A stretch of DNA of 57,515 nt from Paenibacillus sp. JCM 18996 (GCA_001313085.1 BBFE01000021.1:1-57515), one strand, 5' to 3'. Positions 37,061 to 47,351 are shown, numbered from the stretch's first letter. The notes: a model not told the origin generated them from the letters alone. Translations and numbers: made by a program.

Positions 37061-37753
37061 TTATCTGAAGGCTTGCACGTTGATCTTGGCGCTTGGTCCC
37101 ATTGTAGAGGATACCGCGATGTTCTTCAGGTATACACCTTTAGCAGAAGCAGGCTTCGCTCTTACAAGGGCGTCGATTAACGCTTTGAAGTTCTCGTTCA
37201 ATTTCTCAGCGTCGAAGGAAACTTTACCGATCGGCGCATGAATTTGACCCGCTTTGTCCAGGCGATATTCGATTTTACCGGCTTTGATCTCTTGTACGGC
37301 TTTGGTTACATCAAACGTAACGGTTCCCGCTTTAGTTCGGCATCAAACCTTTACCCCCGAGTATACGACCCAACTTACCGACTTCGCTCATCATGTCAGG
37401 TGTCGCTACACAGACATCGAAATCAAACCAGCCTTGTTGGATTTTGTTAATCATATCTTGATCGCCTACGTAATCCGCTCCGGCCGCTTCAGCTTCTTTC
37501 GCTTTGTCGCCTTTTGCGAATACGAGGACACGCTTGGTCTTACCGGTACCATGAGGAAGCACAACTACCCCACGAACTGCCTGGTCTTGCTTCCTGGGAT
37601 CCACTCCCAGACGCACTGCCACTTCGACCGTCTCGTCGAATTTCGCAGTCGCCGCTTTCTTCACGAGCTCAATCGCTTCTTTAGACTCGTATTGAGCTTC
37701 AACATCGATCAATTTTGCAGCTTCAATGAATTTTTTTTGCCATGGTTAGCCAT
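37061..37753 (-). CDS. rplA: 50S ribosomal protein L1
   Basis: L1 forms the mobile stalk at the E site and often represses its own mRNA. The best start is ATG 37753 ([16 protein letters not shown]), nine bases after AGGAGG, once the eight-T run at 37731-37738 is read as six. [20 protein letters not shown] is the family motif. Near 37342 two C are missing ([19 protein letters not shown]). Corrected length is 230 aa. Confidence 0.95.
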
Positions 37754-37843
37754 TATGCTACTCCTCCTTTGTGGTGTTAACGGATAATCCTCCCACTGAC
37801 GGGCGTGATTGCTCAAGCCCCGCTTGCACGGATTTCTCTGAAA

Positions 37844-38271
37844 TTAGTCAACGATAGTAATACCATGCTGCGTGCTGTACCTTCAACCATCAGCATAGCC
37901 GCTTCGACGGATGCTGCGTTCAGGTCGGGCATTTTTTTGCTCAGCGATTTCACGGACTTGCGCACGCTTCACTGTAGCGACTTTCTTCTTGTTCGGTTCG
38001 CCGGATCCTTTTTCGATCTTAGCCGCCACTTTCAGCAATACTGCTGCCGGAGGGGTTTTGGTAACGAATGTAAAGGAACGGTCTTCGAAAACTGTAATCT
38101 CGACAGGAATGATCAGTCCCGCCTGATCCGCAGTTCTAGCGTTGAATTCTTTACAGAATGCCATGATGTTGACACCCGCTTGACCCAATGCCGGACCTAC
38201 CGGAGGTGCTGGATTCGCCTTGCCTGCAGGAATTTGCAGTTTTACCATTTTGATAACCTTTTTTTAGCCAT
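37844..38271 (-). CDS. rplK: 50S ribosomal protein L11
   Basis: L11 forms the GTPase-associated centre and is required for RelA-type sensing. It starts [20 protein letters not shown]. Breaks: 38259-38265 (seven T, five expected), 37932-37938 (seven T, six expected) and a lost G near 37858 within [30 protein letters not shown] is the conserved proline-rich segment. Corrected length is 141 aa. Confidence 0.95.
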
Positions 38272-38325
38272 TGTGGACACCTCCTTGCTCAAAGTCTGAT
38301 AGAGGGAGAGCCTCCCACTGTCGAA

Positions 38326-38350
38326 AGGTCTATCCGCTGTGAATAGACCT
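38326..38350 (-). promoter_or_regulatory. Hairpin in the rplK leader
   Basis: Perfect arms AGGTCTAT/ATAGACCT with a nine-base loop in the 158-base gap between nusG and rplK. It may be part of an L11/L1 regulatory leader. Confidence 0.45.
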
Positions 38351-38430
38351 GGAAAGAAACCTATAATCAGACAAAAAAGATCACCTTAGAGGAACCATTC
38401 TGCCGACACCGGAAAATCCGCAGGATTTCC

Positions 38431-38964
38431 TTACAACTTTTCCACCTGATTAAAATCAAGCTCCAGAGGGGTTTCTCTGCCAAACATATTCACGTGAACC
38501 TTCAGCTTCATCTTGTCCGACAAAATTTCTTCAACCGAACCGACAAAGTTGGCAAAAGGTCCCACCTTCACACGCACAGTTTCTTTGAGGTCAAACTCGA
38601 TCTTAGGTTTAGGCTCTTCCATACCCATATGCTTCAGGATGGCTTCCACTTCCTCAGGCAATAAAGCCGTCGGTTTGGAACCTGAACCCGTAGAACCGAC
38701 AAACCCCGTTACTCCCGGCGTATTGCGGACGACATACCAGGAATCATCGGTCTGAATCATTTCCACTAGGACGTATCCCGGGTAAACTTTGCGCATGACG
38801 GTCTTTCTCTTGCCGTCCTTGTTCACCAGTTCCTCTTCCATCGGCACCAGCACGCGGAAGATTTTGTCCATCATGTTCATGGATTCGACGCGTTTCTCCA
38901 AGTTGGCCTTTACTTTATTCTCATACCCGGAATAGGTATGTACAACGTACCATCTTTTCTCCAT
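38431..38964 (-). CDS. nusG: Transcription elongation factor NusG
   Basis: NusG binds RNA polymerase and couples transcription to translation or termination. I chose ATG 38964 (MEKRWYVVHTYSGYENKVKA), five bases after AGGTGG, giving 177 aa as in Bacillus; a GTG at 38973 would add three residues. The NGN domain is followed by the KOW motif GPFANFVGSVEEI. No indel was found. It lies 22 bases after secE. Confidence 0.96.
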   Translation of the reverse strand: MEKRWYVVHTYSGYENKVKANLEKRVESMNMMDKIFRVLVPMEEELVNKDGKRKTVMRKVYPGYVLVEMIQTDDSWYVVRNTPGVTGFVGSTGSGSKPTALLPEEVEAILKHMGMEEPKPKIEFDLKETVRVKVGPFANFVGSVEEILSDKMKLKVHVNMFGRETPLELDFNQVEKL

Positions 38965-38986
38965 ATCATCCACCTATGAAATTCGC

Positions 38987-39189
38987 TTATTTAGTAACAA
39001 GACGAAGCAGTTCAGAGATTCCTAGATCGAGTATGGCGAAGTAAACGGCAATAAAGGCGATTGCAGAGAGTACAACAAGGGTATAGCTTGTCATTTCCTT
39101 GCGACTTGGCCATTTAACCTTCTTCAGCTCGGCGTAAGCATCGCCAAAGAACGAAAAGCTCTGTTTCATCTTACCTAAAAAAATGCCAC
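38987..39189 (-). CDS. secE: Preprotein translocase subunit SecE
   Basis: SecE is a short tail-anchored stabiliser of SecY. The start GTG 39189 behind GGAGGTG is out of frame in the given sequence because seven A/T replace five near 39180. Correcting this gives a 66-aa protein (MAFLGKMKQSFSFFGDAYAE). ELKKVKWPSRKEM is the family motif, followed by one membrane span. As given, the frame would have to begin at 39169. Confidence 0.92.
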
Positions 39190-39205
39190 TGTTACACCTC
39201 CAAAA

Positions 39206-39357
39206 CTACCTGGTTTCGCGATGAGAAGTTTGTGTATTGCAGAATCTGCAATATTTTTTCATCTCGATGCGGTCTGGATTGTTTCGCTTATTTTTTTAGT
39301 GGAAGTATAGTTTCTCTGCTTGCAGTTTCCACAAGCCAATGTAATTATAACCCGCAT
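39206..39357 (-). CDS. rpmG: 50S ribosomal protein L33
   Basis: A 49-aa zinc-form L33 with C-X2-C pairs in LACGNCKQRNY and KYCRFCNTQ. It starts MRVIITLACGNCKQRNYTST. A seven-T run at 39291-39297 (five expected) splits TSTKNKRNNPDRIEMKKYC; an earlier six-T run is in frame. Two Cys pairs indicate the zinc-containing version. First gene of rpmG-secE-nusG. Confidence 0.92.
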
Positions 39358-39408
39358 GCTGTGCACCTCCCGGACAACCTGAATTCACAGCCCTTTTTTT
39401 GTTGAACG

Positions 39409-39440
39409 AAAAAAGCAGCTACTTTTAGGGCTACCTAAAG
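39409..39440 (-). terminator. Hairpin with T-run in the rpmG leader
   Basis: Minus-strand TTTAGG/CCTAAA stem is followed by a few bases and T6. It lies downstream of the rpmG promoter, so if it forms it would act as an attenuator; the distance to the T-run is longer than ideal. Confidence 0.35.
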
Positions 39441-39441
39441 T

Positions 39442-39470
39442 ACTTTAGCATAACACATTACACGTGTCAA
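39442..39470 (-). promoter_or_regulatory. Promoter of rpmG-secE-nusG
   Basis: Minus-strand -35 TTGACA (39465-39470) and -10 TAAAGT (39442-39447) have a 17-base spacer, located 85 bases before the rpmG start. The rest of the 356-base gap between rpmG and sigH (39471-39679) shows no gene. Confidence 0.6.
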
Positions 39471-39679
39471 GGGAAAGGTGTTAACAACGCCATACTCGCT
39501 ATCTATTATTCACCTGCATGTGCGCTTATAAACTCCCGCTTCGAAAAAATACGAAGAAATGAACGCTGTCCTTATGTTTCTTGGTAAAGAAAGTTTCATT
39601 TCACCAGCCGTTGTACCAGTATGGACATCATTTTCATTCATCAGTGGTGCCGCATAGCGGTATGTAAGTCTTTAACGTT

Positions 39680-39712
39680 AAAAAAAACACCGTCTCCGTC
39701 AAGATGGTGTCT
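39680..39712 (-). terminator. Terminator after sigH
   Basis: Minus-strand ACACCATCT/AGACGGTGT stem with a six-base loop and T7-T8 tract, immediately after the corrected sigH stop at 39714. This position supports the corrected stop. Confidence 0.8.
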
Positions 39713-39713
39713 C

Positions 39714-40361
39714 TTACAAATCTCGTACTTCAAGGTATTTTTTTCGAGCTTGCGCTTTACACGCTGCAAAGCGTTATCTATCGATTTCACGTGTCTGTCC
39801 AGGTCCACCGCAATTTCCTGATAAGATCGTCCATCCAGGTAGAGCATCAGCACTCTTCTCTCAAGCTCGCTGAGCAGCTCTCCCATCTTATCTTCCAGTC
39901 CGCTAAATTCTTCTTTGTTAATCATCAGTTCTTCCGGGTCGGTCACCCTTGATCCGCAGATGATATCCAGTAGAGTACGATCGGAATCTTCATCGTAAAT
40001 CGGCTTGTCCAAGGAAACGTAAGAATTAAGAGGAATATGCTTCTGACGGGTGGCTGTCTTGATAGCGGTAATAATCTGCCTCGTAATGCAAAGTTCGGCA
40101 AAGGCCTTAAAGGACGCGAGCTTGTCTCCCCGGAAGTCACGAATCGACTTGTACAATCCAATCATGCCTTCCTGCACGATATCTTCCCGATCGCGCCGAT
40201 TAAAAAAAATAGGAGCGGGCTTTGGCACGCACAAAATTACGGTATTTGTTGATCAAATACTCCAACGCTTCGCCGCTGCCTTCACGGACTGCTTCGACAA
40301 TAGATTCATCTGTCTTGAGGTCATAATAGCTAATTCTCAACTCATCGAGGTCGACGCTCAC
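39714..40361 (-). CDS. sigH: RNA polymerase sigma-H factor
   Basis: Sigma-H directs transition-state and early sporulation genes. The start is GTG 40361 (VSVDLDELRISYYDLKTDES) behind CCGGAGGG. Region 2 holds DREDIVQEGMIGLYKSIRDF and KAFAELCITRQIITAIKTAT; region 4 holds LDGRSYQEIAVDLDRHVKSI. Breaks: eight A at 40202-40209 (six expected), a lost G near 40197, and seven T at 39738-39744 (five expected). Corrected length is 214 aa, ending YLEVRDL. Confidence 0.95.
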
Positions 40362-40415
40362 TTAATTAATCCCTCCGGCCTGTGAAGCTGCTATTCATTT
40401 TCAAAGGATAGTGTT

Positions 40416-40445
40416 AGTATACATGATGAAATCTAGCAGCGTCAA
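40416..40445 (-). promoter_or_regulatory. Promoter of sigH
   Basis: Minus-strand -35 TTGACG (40440-40445) and -10 TATACT (40416-40421) are 18 bases apart, about 50 bases upstream of the sigH GTG. This would give sigH its own SigA transcript in addition to read-through from rae1. Confidence 0.6.
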
Positions 40446-40481
40446 TCCGAAACCTCTCAGAATCTAGCAATTTTACTTGGA

Positions 40482-41003
40482 TCAGGAATCTTGGTCTCCC
40501 CTTCTCCAGCGCTCGAGTATAGATTTCATTTCGTCGCTGAGCTTAGCGTCCAAATTGTTGCGCGACCGGGTGGATTGGCTTCGTATCCTGGTTTTGAGCT
40601 CCTTCTGGCTCTGCCGGACCTTTTGCAGCAGCTCGCGGGAAGACAGCCTCAAAGCCCCTTTTGCGAAAATCACATGCTGTTCTATCATGTCGGAGGTGGC
40701 CACAGATATCCGCTTTCTGCGGCCCATCAGTTCGAAGACGAGACGCTCTATCAATTCGTCCGCCGTTTCCTTCTCTTTGGTATAGTAGACGGCAAGCTTG
40801 CTCATCTCGTATTTGCGTCCCAGGCCCGGCACCTGATAGGCGTCAAACACGAGCAGCACCTTGATGCCCGAGAAGGATTGATACTCCGCCAGGGTATCGA
40901 TCAAGCGGTCCCTCGCTTCCTCGAGGTTCGTATCTTTTAAAGCGTTCAACTCCGGCCAGGCCCCGATTATGTTATATCCGTCGACAATGAGCACCTCATC
41001 CAT
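40482..41003 (-). CDS. rae1: NYN-domain ribosome-dependent mRNA endonuclease Rae1 (YacP)
   Basis: Rae1 enters the ribosomal A site and cleaves mRNA in Bacillus. The frame is uninterrupted at 173 aa. It begins MDEVLIVDGYNIIGAWPELN with the first PIN/NYN-type aspartate, and has LLVFDAYQVPG, ETADELIERL and VATSDMIEQHVI, which supply further acidic residues. The C-terminal helix is Arg/Lys rich. It lies 12 bases after rlmB, in Bacillus-like order before sigH. Confidence 0.92.
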   Translation of the reverse strand: MDEVLIVDGYNIIGAWPELNALKDTNLEEARDRLIDTLAEYQSFSGIKVLLVFDAYQVPGLGRKYEMSKLAVYYTKEKETADELIERLVFELMGRRKRISVATSDMIEQHVIFAKGALRLSSRELLQKVRQSQKELKTRIRSQSTRSRNNLDAKLSDEMKSILERWRRGDQDS

Positions 41004-41015
41004 AAAGTTAAGGCG

Positions 41016-41755
41016 CTAAAACCGCCGCTGGCGGACGACTTCATACATGAGGACCGAAGCGGCTACAGAGGCGTTGAGCGAATTGATCTGTCCGAACATC
41101 GGAAGCTGGATCAGGTAATCGCACTTTTCTTTGATCAGCCTTCCCATCCCTTTGTTCTCATTCCCAATCACAAGGGCGGTTGCAGCGGTAAAGTCGCTGC
41201 CGTACATCGACTGGGTGGCCGCCACATCCGCTCCCGCGACCCAAACGCCCTGCTCCTTCAATTCCTCGATCGTTTGGGCTATGTTGGTTACTCTTGCTAC
41301 AGGGACGTATTCCACCGCACCGGCGGAGGTCTTGGACACTACCGCGGTCAATCCGGCCGATCTGCGTTTGGGAATAATCACTCCATGCACGCCCGTGCAA
41401 TCGGCTGTCCTAAGAATTGAGCCTAAATTGTGCGGGTCCTCAATTTCATCCAGAATCAGAAGGAAGGGAGCTTCGTTCCTGGCCTTCGCCCCGGCAAGAA
41501 TCTCTTCAACTTCCACATATTCATGCGGCGCGACCTGCGCGACAACGCCTTGGTGCTGGATTCCCTCCGCCATTGCGTCAAGCTTTCTTTTATCCACATG
41601 CTGGACGATGACTCCGTTGTTTTTTTGGCCGCGGTTATGATTGGATGGGTCAAATGCTTCTGGGCATTGTCCGCAATCCAGATTTTATTGATCGTTCGGC
41701 CTGAACGAAGAGCTTCGAGCACAGAGTGCTTCCCCGCGATGTATTCTTCTTCCAT
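41016..41755 (-). CDS. rlmB: 23S rRNA 2'-O-methyltransferase RlmB (SpoU/TrmH family)
   Basis: A SPOUT methyltransferase that methylates a 23S rRNA guanosine ribose. It starts MEEEYIAGKHSVLEALRSGR, has a short L30e-like N-domain and then the knot motifs LDEIEDPHNLGSILRTADC, ALVIGNENKGM and INSLNASVAASVLMYE. A seven-T run at 41620-41626 (five expected) breaks AAKNNGVIVQHVDKRKLDAM. Corrected length is 245 aa. Confidence 0.94.
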
Positions 41756-41789
41756 TGTCTGTTTACCTCCTCAGGCTTCGTGCCGTCCG

Positions 41790-42221
41790 CTAACGGCTGA
41801 TCTTGGCCTCTACAGCGATCTTCATCAGTGTCTGCAGCCTGTCGAACTGCTTGGTAAAGTATAAATACCCGACCAAGCATTCAAAAGCGGTGCTGTGCCG
41901 GTATTCCAGGACGTCCGCATTCTTTGCGGTGGTTCCGGATTTGGCGTTCCTCCCTCTTTTCACCATATCCAGTTCCTCTTCGGTCAAAAGGGGAAGCCAC
42001 GCCTGGAGCGCCTTGGCCTGGGCTTTAGCCGACACGTACTGCGTTGCCAGCCGATGAAGATGGTTAGGGCGATGATTAGGCAGGGAAACCACATATTGGC
42101 GGACATACACTTCAAATACAGCGTCCCCAACATAAGCCAGAACGAGAGGGTTCAGCAGATGCGGGCTCTTTGAGGGAGGAAACGGAAACAGCAGGGTGAG
42201 AGAATCAAAAATATCGTTCAT
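41790..42221 (-). CDS. mrnC: Mini-ribonuclease 3
   Basis: Mini-III trims 23S rRNA precursor ends. It is a lone RNase III catalytic domain with no dsRNA-binding domain. I chose ATG 42221 ([20 protein letters not shown]), which overlaps the cysS stop as ATGA, giving 143 aa. The catalytic stretch is PLVLAYVGDAVFEVYVRQY; the second acidic helix is EYRHSTAFECLVGYLYF. No indel was found. Confidence 0.94.
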   Translation of the reverse strand: MNDIFDSLTLLFPFPPSKSPHLLNPLVLAYVGDAVFEVYVRQYVVSLPNHRPNHLHRLATQYVSAKAQAKALQAWLPLLTEEELDMVKRGRNAKSGTTAKNADVLEYRHSTAFECLVGYLYFTKQFDRLQTLMKIAVEAKISR

Positions 42222-43617
42222 TTTCTCCGCCAACGTATTCCTTGAGGCGTATCCTCAAGCAGAATCCCCATCTCTGTCAATTGATCCCGGATCTCGTCTG
42301 CACGGGCCCAATTCTTGGCCTGCCGGGCTTCCGTCCGCTCCCTTATCAACTGGTCCACCTGTTCGTCAAGTTGAGCTTCCTTGCGGGGTATTATGCCCAA
42401 AACCCGATCCATTTCCTTGAATTGTTGAAGCAGTAGATTGACCGAATCCTCAGTGACGATCTCCCTGGTTAGATACTGATTGGCGGCGGAGATTAAATCA
42501 AACCACACTGTGATCGCGTCCGGAGTATTGAAATCGTCGTTCATTTTGTCTTTGAACTGCTTTTTTGGCCTCGCACACCGCCTCTTCAACCGCCGGATCC
42601 AGTGGACCTCCGCTTGCGGTTTTGGCTCTGTGGTTCAGGTTCGTGATGCAGTTGTCGATCCGCTCTACGCTGCCCCGTGCCTGTTCCATCGAATCGTCGC
42701 TGAAATTAAGCGGGTTGCGGTAGTGGGCGGACAGCATGAAATAGCGGAATACTTCAGGCCGTACATTTTTTTTCAGCAATTCCCGGACCGTGATGCCATT
42801 GCCCAGCGATTTGGACATTTTCTCGTTGTTAATATTCAGAAAAGCGTTATGCAGCCAGTAGTTGGCCATTTTCTTGCCCGTTACCGCCTCACTCTGCGCA
42901 ATTTCACATTCATGATGGGGAAACTGAAGGTCCATCCCCCCGCCGTGGATGTCGATCGTATCACCCAAATATTTGCGGACCATAGCGGAGCATTCGATGT
43001 GCCAGCCGGGACGTCCTGTTCCCCAAGCGCTCTCCCAAGAGATTTCGCCCGGTTTCGCTCCCTTCCATAACACAAAATCCTGCGGGCTTTCCTTCCGCTC
43101 GTCCACCTGGATGCGGATGCCATGCTGGAGCTCCTCCAGGTTCTGATGGGACAGCTTGCCATACTCCTCAAACTCGCTTGTACGGTAGTAGACGTCACCG
43201 CCGCTGGGATAAGCATAGCCGGTCTCCACCAGCTTGCCTATGAAGGCGACAATCTCCTGGATATTCTCCGTTACCCGCGGATGAATGGAGGCCCTGTGCA
43301 CGCCAAGAGCCTCCGCGTCCTCCGCGTAGGCCTGAATATACTTCTCCGCCAGCTCCGGTACGGTGGACTGCTCCTCGTTGGCTTTGCGGATCAGCTTATC
43401 GTCAACGTCGGTGAAGTTCACTACATAGTTCACTTCATATCCGATCGATTCCAGATAACGGCGGACCACATCGAAAAAAGATCATCGGACGGGCATTGCC
43501 GATATGGATGTAGTTGTACACCGTAGGACCGCACACGTACATTTTGGCCTTGCCCGGTTCTATGGATTGAAACACTTCTTCCGTTCGGGTCATGGAGTTA
43601 TACATTCTGAGCGTCAT
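42218..43617 (-). CDS. cysS: Cysteinyl-tRNA synthetase
   Basis: A class I synthetase, 465 aa corrected. The HIGH-like motif is YIHIGNARP near residue 35 and [10 protein letters not shown] is the second signature. Zinc ligands are Cys in MYVCGPTVY and in the C/H pairs WHIECSAM and FPHHECE. Two six-base A/T runs, near 43475 and 42561 (five expected), break the frame. The start ATG overlaps the corrected cysE stop. It is controlled by the T-box upstream of cysE. Confidence 0.96.
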
Positions 43618-44275
43618 GCTTTTTTTTCAATCCTCCGTTCTTTTGCCGTTCGTTTTCCAATTCCAGCTTCAAATCGTCAATCTGACGCTGCAGCCGGCGG
43701 CACATCTCGACAACAGGATCCGGAAGGTCCCCATGGTTCAACCGGTCAACGCGCGCGCCGTTTCTTTTGACAATGTTGCCCGGCACGCCCACGACGGTAC
43801 TGCTCGGCGGAACTTCCTTCAACACCACCGCGTTCGCGCCGATACGGGCGTTGTCTCCAACGGTGAACGATCCAAGGACCTTTGCACCTGAAGAAATGAC
43901 CACCCGGTTGCCGATCGTCGGATGCCTTTTTTTTCCGCATTCCTTCCCGGTTCCGCCCAAGGTGACCCCTTGATACAGGACGACATCGTCGCCGATTTCA
44001 CATGTTTCACCGATGACGACACCCATCCCGTGGTCAATGAAAAGACGTTTGCCGATAACGGCTCCCGGGTGGATTTCGATGCCGGTCATAAAGCGCCCGA
44101 ACTGGGAAATGATCCGCGCCAGCGTAAACCATCCCCGTTTAAACATCCAGTGGGCGATCCGGTGAAGCCAGATGGCGTGCAGACCGGAATAAGTAAAGAC
44201 CACCTCAAAGGTGCTCCGCGCAGCGGGGTCGTTCTCGAATATGGCATCAATATCGGATTTCATCGTTCTCCACAC
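43614..44275 (-). CDS. cysE: Serine O-acetyltransferase
   Basis: CysE makes O-acetylserine for cysteine synthesis. It has a helical N-domain then a left-handed beta helix ([60 protein letters not shown]). The start GTG 44275 follows GGGGGTG. The given frame reads to 43598, but reducing the eight-T run at 43620-43627 to six gives a TGA at 43614 that overlaps the cysS ATG as ATGA. At 43927-43934 another eight-base run writes GKKRHPT where the family has GKRHPT. Confidence 0.93.
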
Positions 44276-44346
44276 GTTTGGTCACCCCCAAAAAAATATT
44301 CTCCTTTAGCCGTTGAACAGTACCGCAAAATAAGTACCGCAAAATG

Positions 44347-44604
44347 CAAAAAAACCTCTGCAGCCGAAAGCTGCAGAGGCGACTCGTCGCGGTTCCACTC
44401 TGCTTGAATCCCCCGGTCGATGACAGGGAAGTCCTCTGGCGTCCGTAACGGGAACGACTCGGCAAGGCCTACCCTCGTAAGCTCAACCCTGCAGCTCACA
44501 GGCGCATTTCTTTTGAAAGGGAAATGGATAACTCGCAGCCGGACGCATTCTCTCCCGTTATCCTCTCTGCTAATTCCTCACTTCAACGTACTCTCCTGAT
44601 CAAT
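44347..44604 (-). ncRNA. T-box leader of cysE-cysS (cysteine)
   Basis: The minus-strand RNA has the T-box sequence AGAGTGGAACCGCG (44387-44400). It is followed by a strong terminator, CCTCTGCAGC/GCTGCAGAGG with T7 (44347-44378). Stem I is visible as GGATAAC/GTTATCC. A TGC triplet at 44504-44506 on the 3' side of Stem I, preceded by GAAA, is the likely cysteine specifier. Uncharged tRNA-Cys would stabilise the antiterminator and allow transcription of cysE and cysS. Confidence 0.9.
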
Positions 44605-44611
44605 GCAATAT

Positions 44612-44641
44612 CCTATAGAACAGCTTTAATGTGTTTGTCAA
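44612..44641 (-). promoter_or_regulatory. Promoter of the T-box-cysES unit
   Basis: Minus-strand -35 TTGACA (44636-44641) and -10 TATAGG (44612-44617), spacer 18; a CTATAG one base closer is an alternative -10. It lies just after the gltX stop. Confidence 0.6.
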
Positions 44642-44660
44642 TAAGTATACCCAATACAAT

Positions 44661-46122
44661 CTATCTTGACAATAAGGCGTTCAACCGGGATTTCACTTTA
44701 GCTCGGCCCAGCAGGGACAAGGTTACGTTCAAATCACGTCCGTGTGTCTGTCCGGTCAAAGCCGCGCGAGTAGACATAAACAGCTGTTTGCCTTTAAAGC
44801 CGGTCTCCGTCTGTACGTTCTTCAGCATTCCTTTAATACTGTCCGGAGTGAATGCAGCCGCCGATTCCACCTGCTTCAGGAAGGAAGCGAGAACAACCGG
44901 AATGTGCTCCTCCGCCAAGATTGCTTGTGCCTCTTCCTCCAATTCAAGCTCCTCCTTGAAAAAACAAGGCGGCCAGCTCGACAATTTCCGCCGCGTATCT
45001 CAGCTGCTCCTTATACAAGCCCACCAGCGTAGTCACCCATTCCATCTCGCTGTCAGTCAACTGCTCAGGACAAAGCCGGCCCTCTTAAGGTGGGGCAGCG
45101 ACAGCTCCACAATCCTGGACAATTCCGCATTCTTGATATAGTGTCCGTTCATCCAGTTCAGCTTATCCATATCGAATACGGCTCCGCTCTTGGACACACG
45201 GTTCAAATCAAACTGCTCGATCAGCTCTTCTTTGGTAAAAATTTCCTCTTCCCCGCCCGGTGACCAGCCTAGCAATGCGATAAAGTTCAGTACCGCTTCA
45301 GGTAGATATCCCAATTCTTTATACTGCTGGATGAACTGGATAATCGATTCGTCCCGCTTGCTCATCTTCTTGCGGTCCTGATTCAGGATCAAGGAAAGAT
45401 GGGCGAATTCGGGAACAGGCAGCCCTAGCGCTTCATACATCATGATCTGGCGGGGAGTGTTGGACAGATGCTCTTCTCCGCGGATGACCAGAGTAATCTT
45501 CATCAGGTGATCATCCAGAATGACCGCAAAGTTATACGTAGGAATTCCGTCCGGGCGGACGATGATGAAATCCCCGATCCCGTTCGTCTCGAATTCGACA
45601 TGGTCGCGGACTTTATCGTCGAAAGCGATGACCTGGTCTTCAGGCACAAGAAAGCGTATGGAAGGCTTGCGGCCTGCGGCTTCATAACGTTCAATCTGTT
45701 CGGCGCTCAAATGGCGGCATTTGCCCGAGTATTTTGGCATTTCGCCCCGCGCTTCCTGCTCGTCCCTCTCCTGCTCCAGCTCCTCTTCGGAGCAGAAGCA
45801 GCGGTAGGCGTTCCCCTGCTTCAGCAGCTGGTCTATATAGGCTGATACATGCTTCAGCGAGCCGCTCCATTTGGCGATAAGGCCGTAGGGGCCGCCTGCA
45901 TCCACGCTCTCATCCCAATCCAGGCCCAGCCATTTCAGTCCGTTCAATTGATTCTCCACGCCGGATTCCACGTGTCTCGTCTGATCTGTATCTTCAAAAC
46001 GGATAACGAATGTCCCGTTGTTCTTACGCGCGACCAAATAATCGAACAATGCCGTTCTCGCTCCTCCGATATGCAGATGCCCCGTAGCTCGGAGCGTATC
46101 TTACGCGAATTTCGTTGGACAT
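44661..46122 (-). CDS. gltX: Glutamyl-tRNA synthetase
   Basis: A class I synthetase, 487 aa corrected. The first signature [20 protein letters not shown] follows [14 protein letters not shown]; the second is [13 protein letters not shown]. Two C are missing in the codons before TGHLHIGG (near 46083), one C near 45067 ([15 protein letters not shown]), and six A at 44958 replace five. Undone, the frame is continuous from ATG 46122. In Bacillus this gene often charges both Glu and Gln tRNAs; the sequence alone cannot show this. Confidence 0.95.
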
Positions 46123-46155
46123 GCCAATGGACCTCTTTTCATCGCTAATTGAATG

Positions 46156-46638
46156 TTATGATAGCACATTTTTCAACAAACAAACAACCGATTGGGCGGC
46201 GATGCCCTCGCCTCTTCCGGCAAATCCGAGCTGCTCCGTTGTGGTCGCTTTCACATTGACCTGCGACTCCTCCGCTTCCAGCGCCCGTGCGATAATGCTG
46301 CCATTTGGGGAATAAAAGGCGCCATCTTCGGCTTCTGCGCGATAATCGTGGAATCGACGTTGCCGAGCCGGTATCCGTGCTCCTTGGCCAGCTCCCACAC
46401 CCGCTCCAGCAGCTTCAGGCTGTCGGCGTCCTTGAACGTCTCGTCCGTGTCGGGAAAATGCTTTCCGATGTCGCCCAGCGCCAGAGCGCCCAGGATCGCG
46501 TCGGAAATAGCGTGAAGCAGCACATCCGCATCGGAGTGGCCCAGCAGCCTTTCTCGTAGGGAATCGCCACGCTCCTATAATGCACGGTCTTCCTTCCACC
46601 AGCTGATGCACGTCAAAGCCCTGTCCTACTCGAATCAT
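46156..46638 (-). CDS. ispF: 2-C-methyl-D-erythritol 2,4-cyclodiphosphate synthase
   Basis: The MEP-pathway enzyme that forms the cyclic diphosphate. It starts [20 protein letters not shown] with metal ligands Asp and His of the DVH motif; the second metal His lies in [17 protein letters not shown]. Three single-base losses occur: a G near 46572, a C near 46553, and an A near 46288. None is in a long A/T run. Corrected length is 161 aa. The start overlaps the ispD stop as ATGA. Confidence 0.93.
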   Translation of the reverse strand: MIRVGQGFDVHQLVEGRPCIIGAWRFPTRKAAGPLRCGCAASRYFRRDPGRSGAGRHRKAFSRHGRDVQGRRQPEAAGAGVGAGQGARIPARQRRFHDYRAEAEDGAFYSPNGSIIARALEAEESQVNVKATTTEQLGFAGRGEGIAAQSVVCLLKNVLS

Positions 46639-47351
46639 CGTTGTTCTTCCTTCCTCTGTCCCAGAATCCACTCCGCCATAAGCAAATCGTCGGGAGTCGT
46701 TATTTTCACATTCGTATAGTCGCTTTCCACCACATGAACCGGATAGCCAATCCTCTCCACCAGCATGGAATCGTCGGTTCCGATGAATTGTTCTTCCGCA
46801 GCTCTCTTATGGGCCTCCATCAGCAGGGAAAGACGAAAAGCCTGTGGTGTCTGGATCGCCCACAAGCTGCACCGATCCGGCGTCGATTCGATCGCTCCGG
46901 CATCGTTTACTACTTTGATCGTGTCTTTCACGGGTACGGCAAGAACAGCCGCGTCTTTCTCCCGCACATGCCGCCAGCAGGACAGCACCGCCTCGGGGCG
47001 GGCAAACGGCCTGACAGCGTCATGCACCATCACCCACTCCGTATTGTCCGGAAGCGCCTGTAGACCTTCATACACCGAATGCTGGCGCTCCGATCCGCCC
47101 GCTACGACAGACTTTACCTTATACAGCCCGTACTGTTCTATGTAATCCCTGCATCTTTCCACGTCGGACTCCCCGGTCACCAGCACAATGGAATCCACTT
47201 CCTTGAGGCCCTGAAAAAAAGCTCCAGAGAATACACCAGAATCGGCTTTCCCGCTATATGCAGATACTGCTTGCTTTCCGCCGTCTTCATCCTTTTTTCC
47301 TTTACCAGCGGCGACAACCACAACGCCAAGTCCGCTCAACACCGATCCCAC
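46635..47351 (-). CDS. ispD: 2-C-methyl-D-erythritol 4-phosphate cytidylyltransferase
   Basis: The MEP-pathway cytidylyltransferase. The frame looks open for 238 aa from GTG 47351, but residues of about 20-50 are wrong. A six-T run at 47292-47297 (five expected) and a seven-A run at 47214-47220 (five expected) together add three bases, so the segment between is read in a false frame. Corrected, it reads [20 protein letters not shown] then [15 protein letters not shown], the CTP-binding motif. [10 protein letters not shown] and [11 protein letters not shown] are intact. Confidence 0.92.
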   Translation of the reverse strand: MGSVLSGLGVVVVAAGKGKKDEDGGKQAVSAYSGKADSGVFSGAFFQGLKEVDSIVLVTGESDVERCRDYIEQYGLYKVKSVVAGGSERQHSVYEGLQALPDNTEWVMVHDAVRPFARPEAVLSCWRHVREKDAAVLAVPVKDTIKVVNDAGAIESTPDRCSLWAIQTPQAFRLSLLMEAHKRAAEEQFIGTDDSMLVERIGYPVHVVESDYTNVKITTPDDLLMAEWILGQRKEEQR

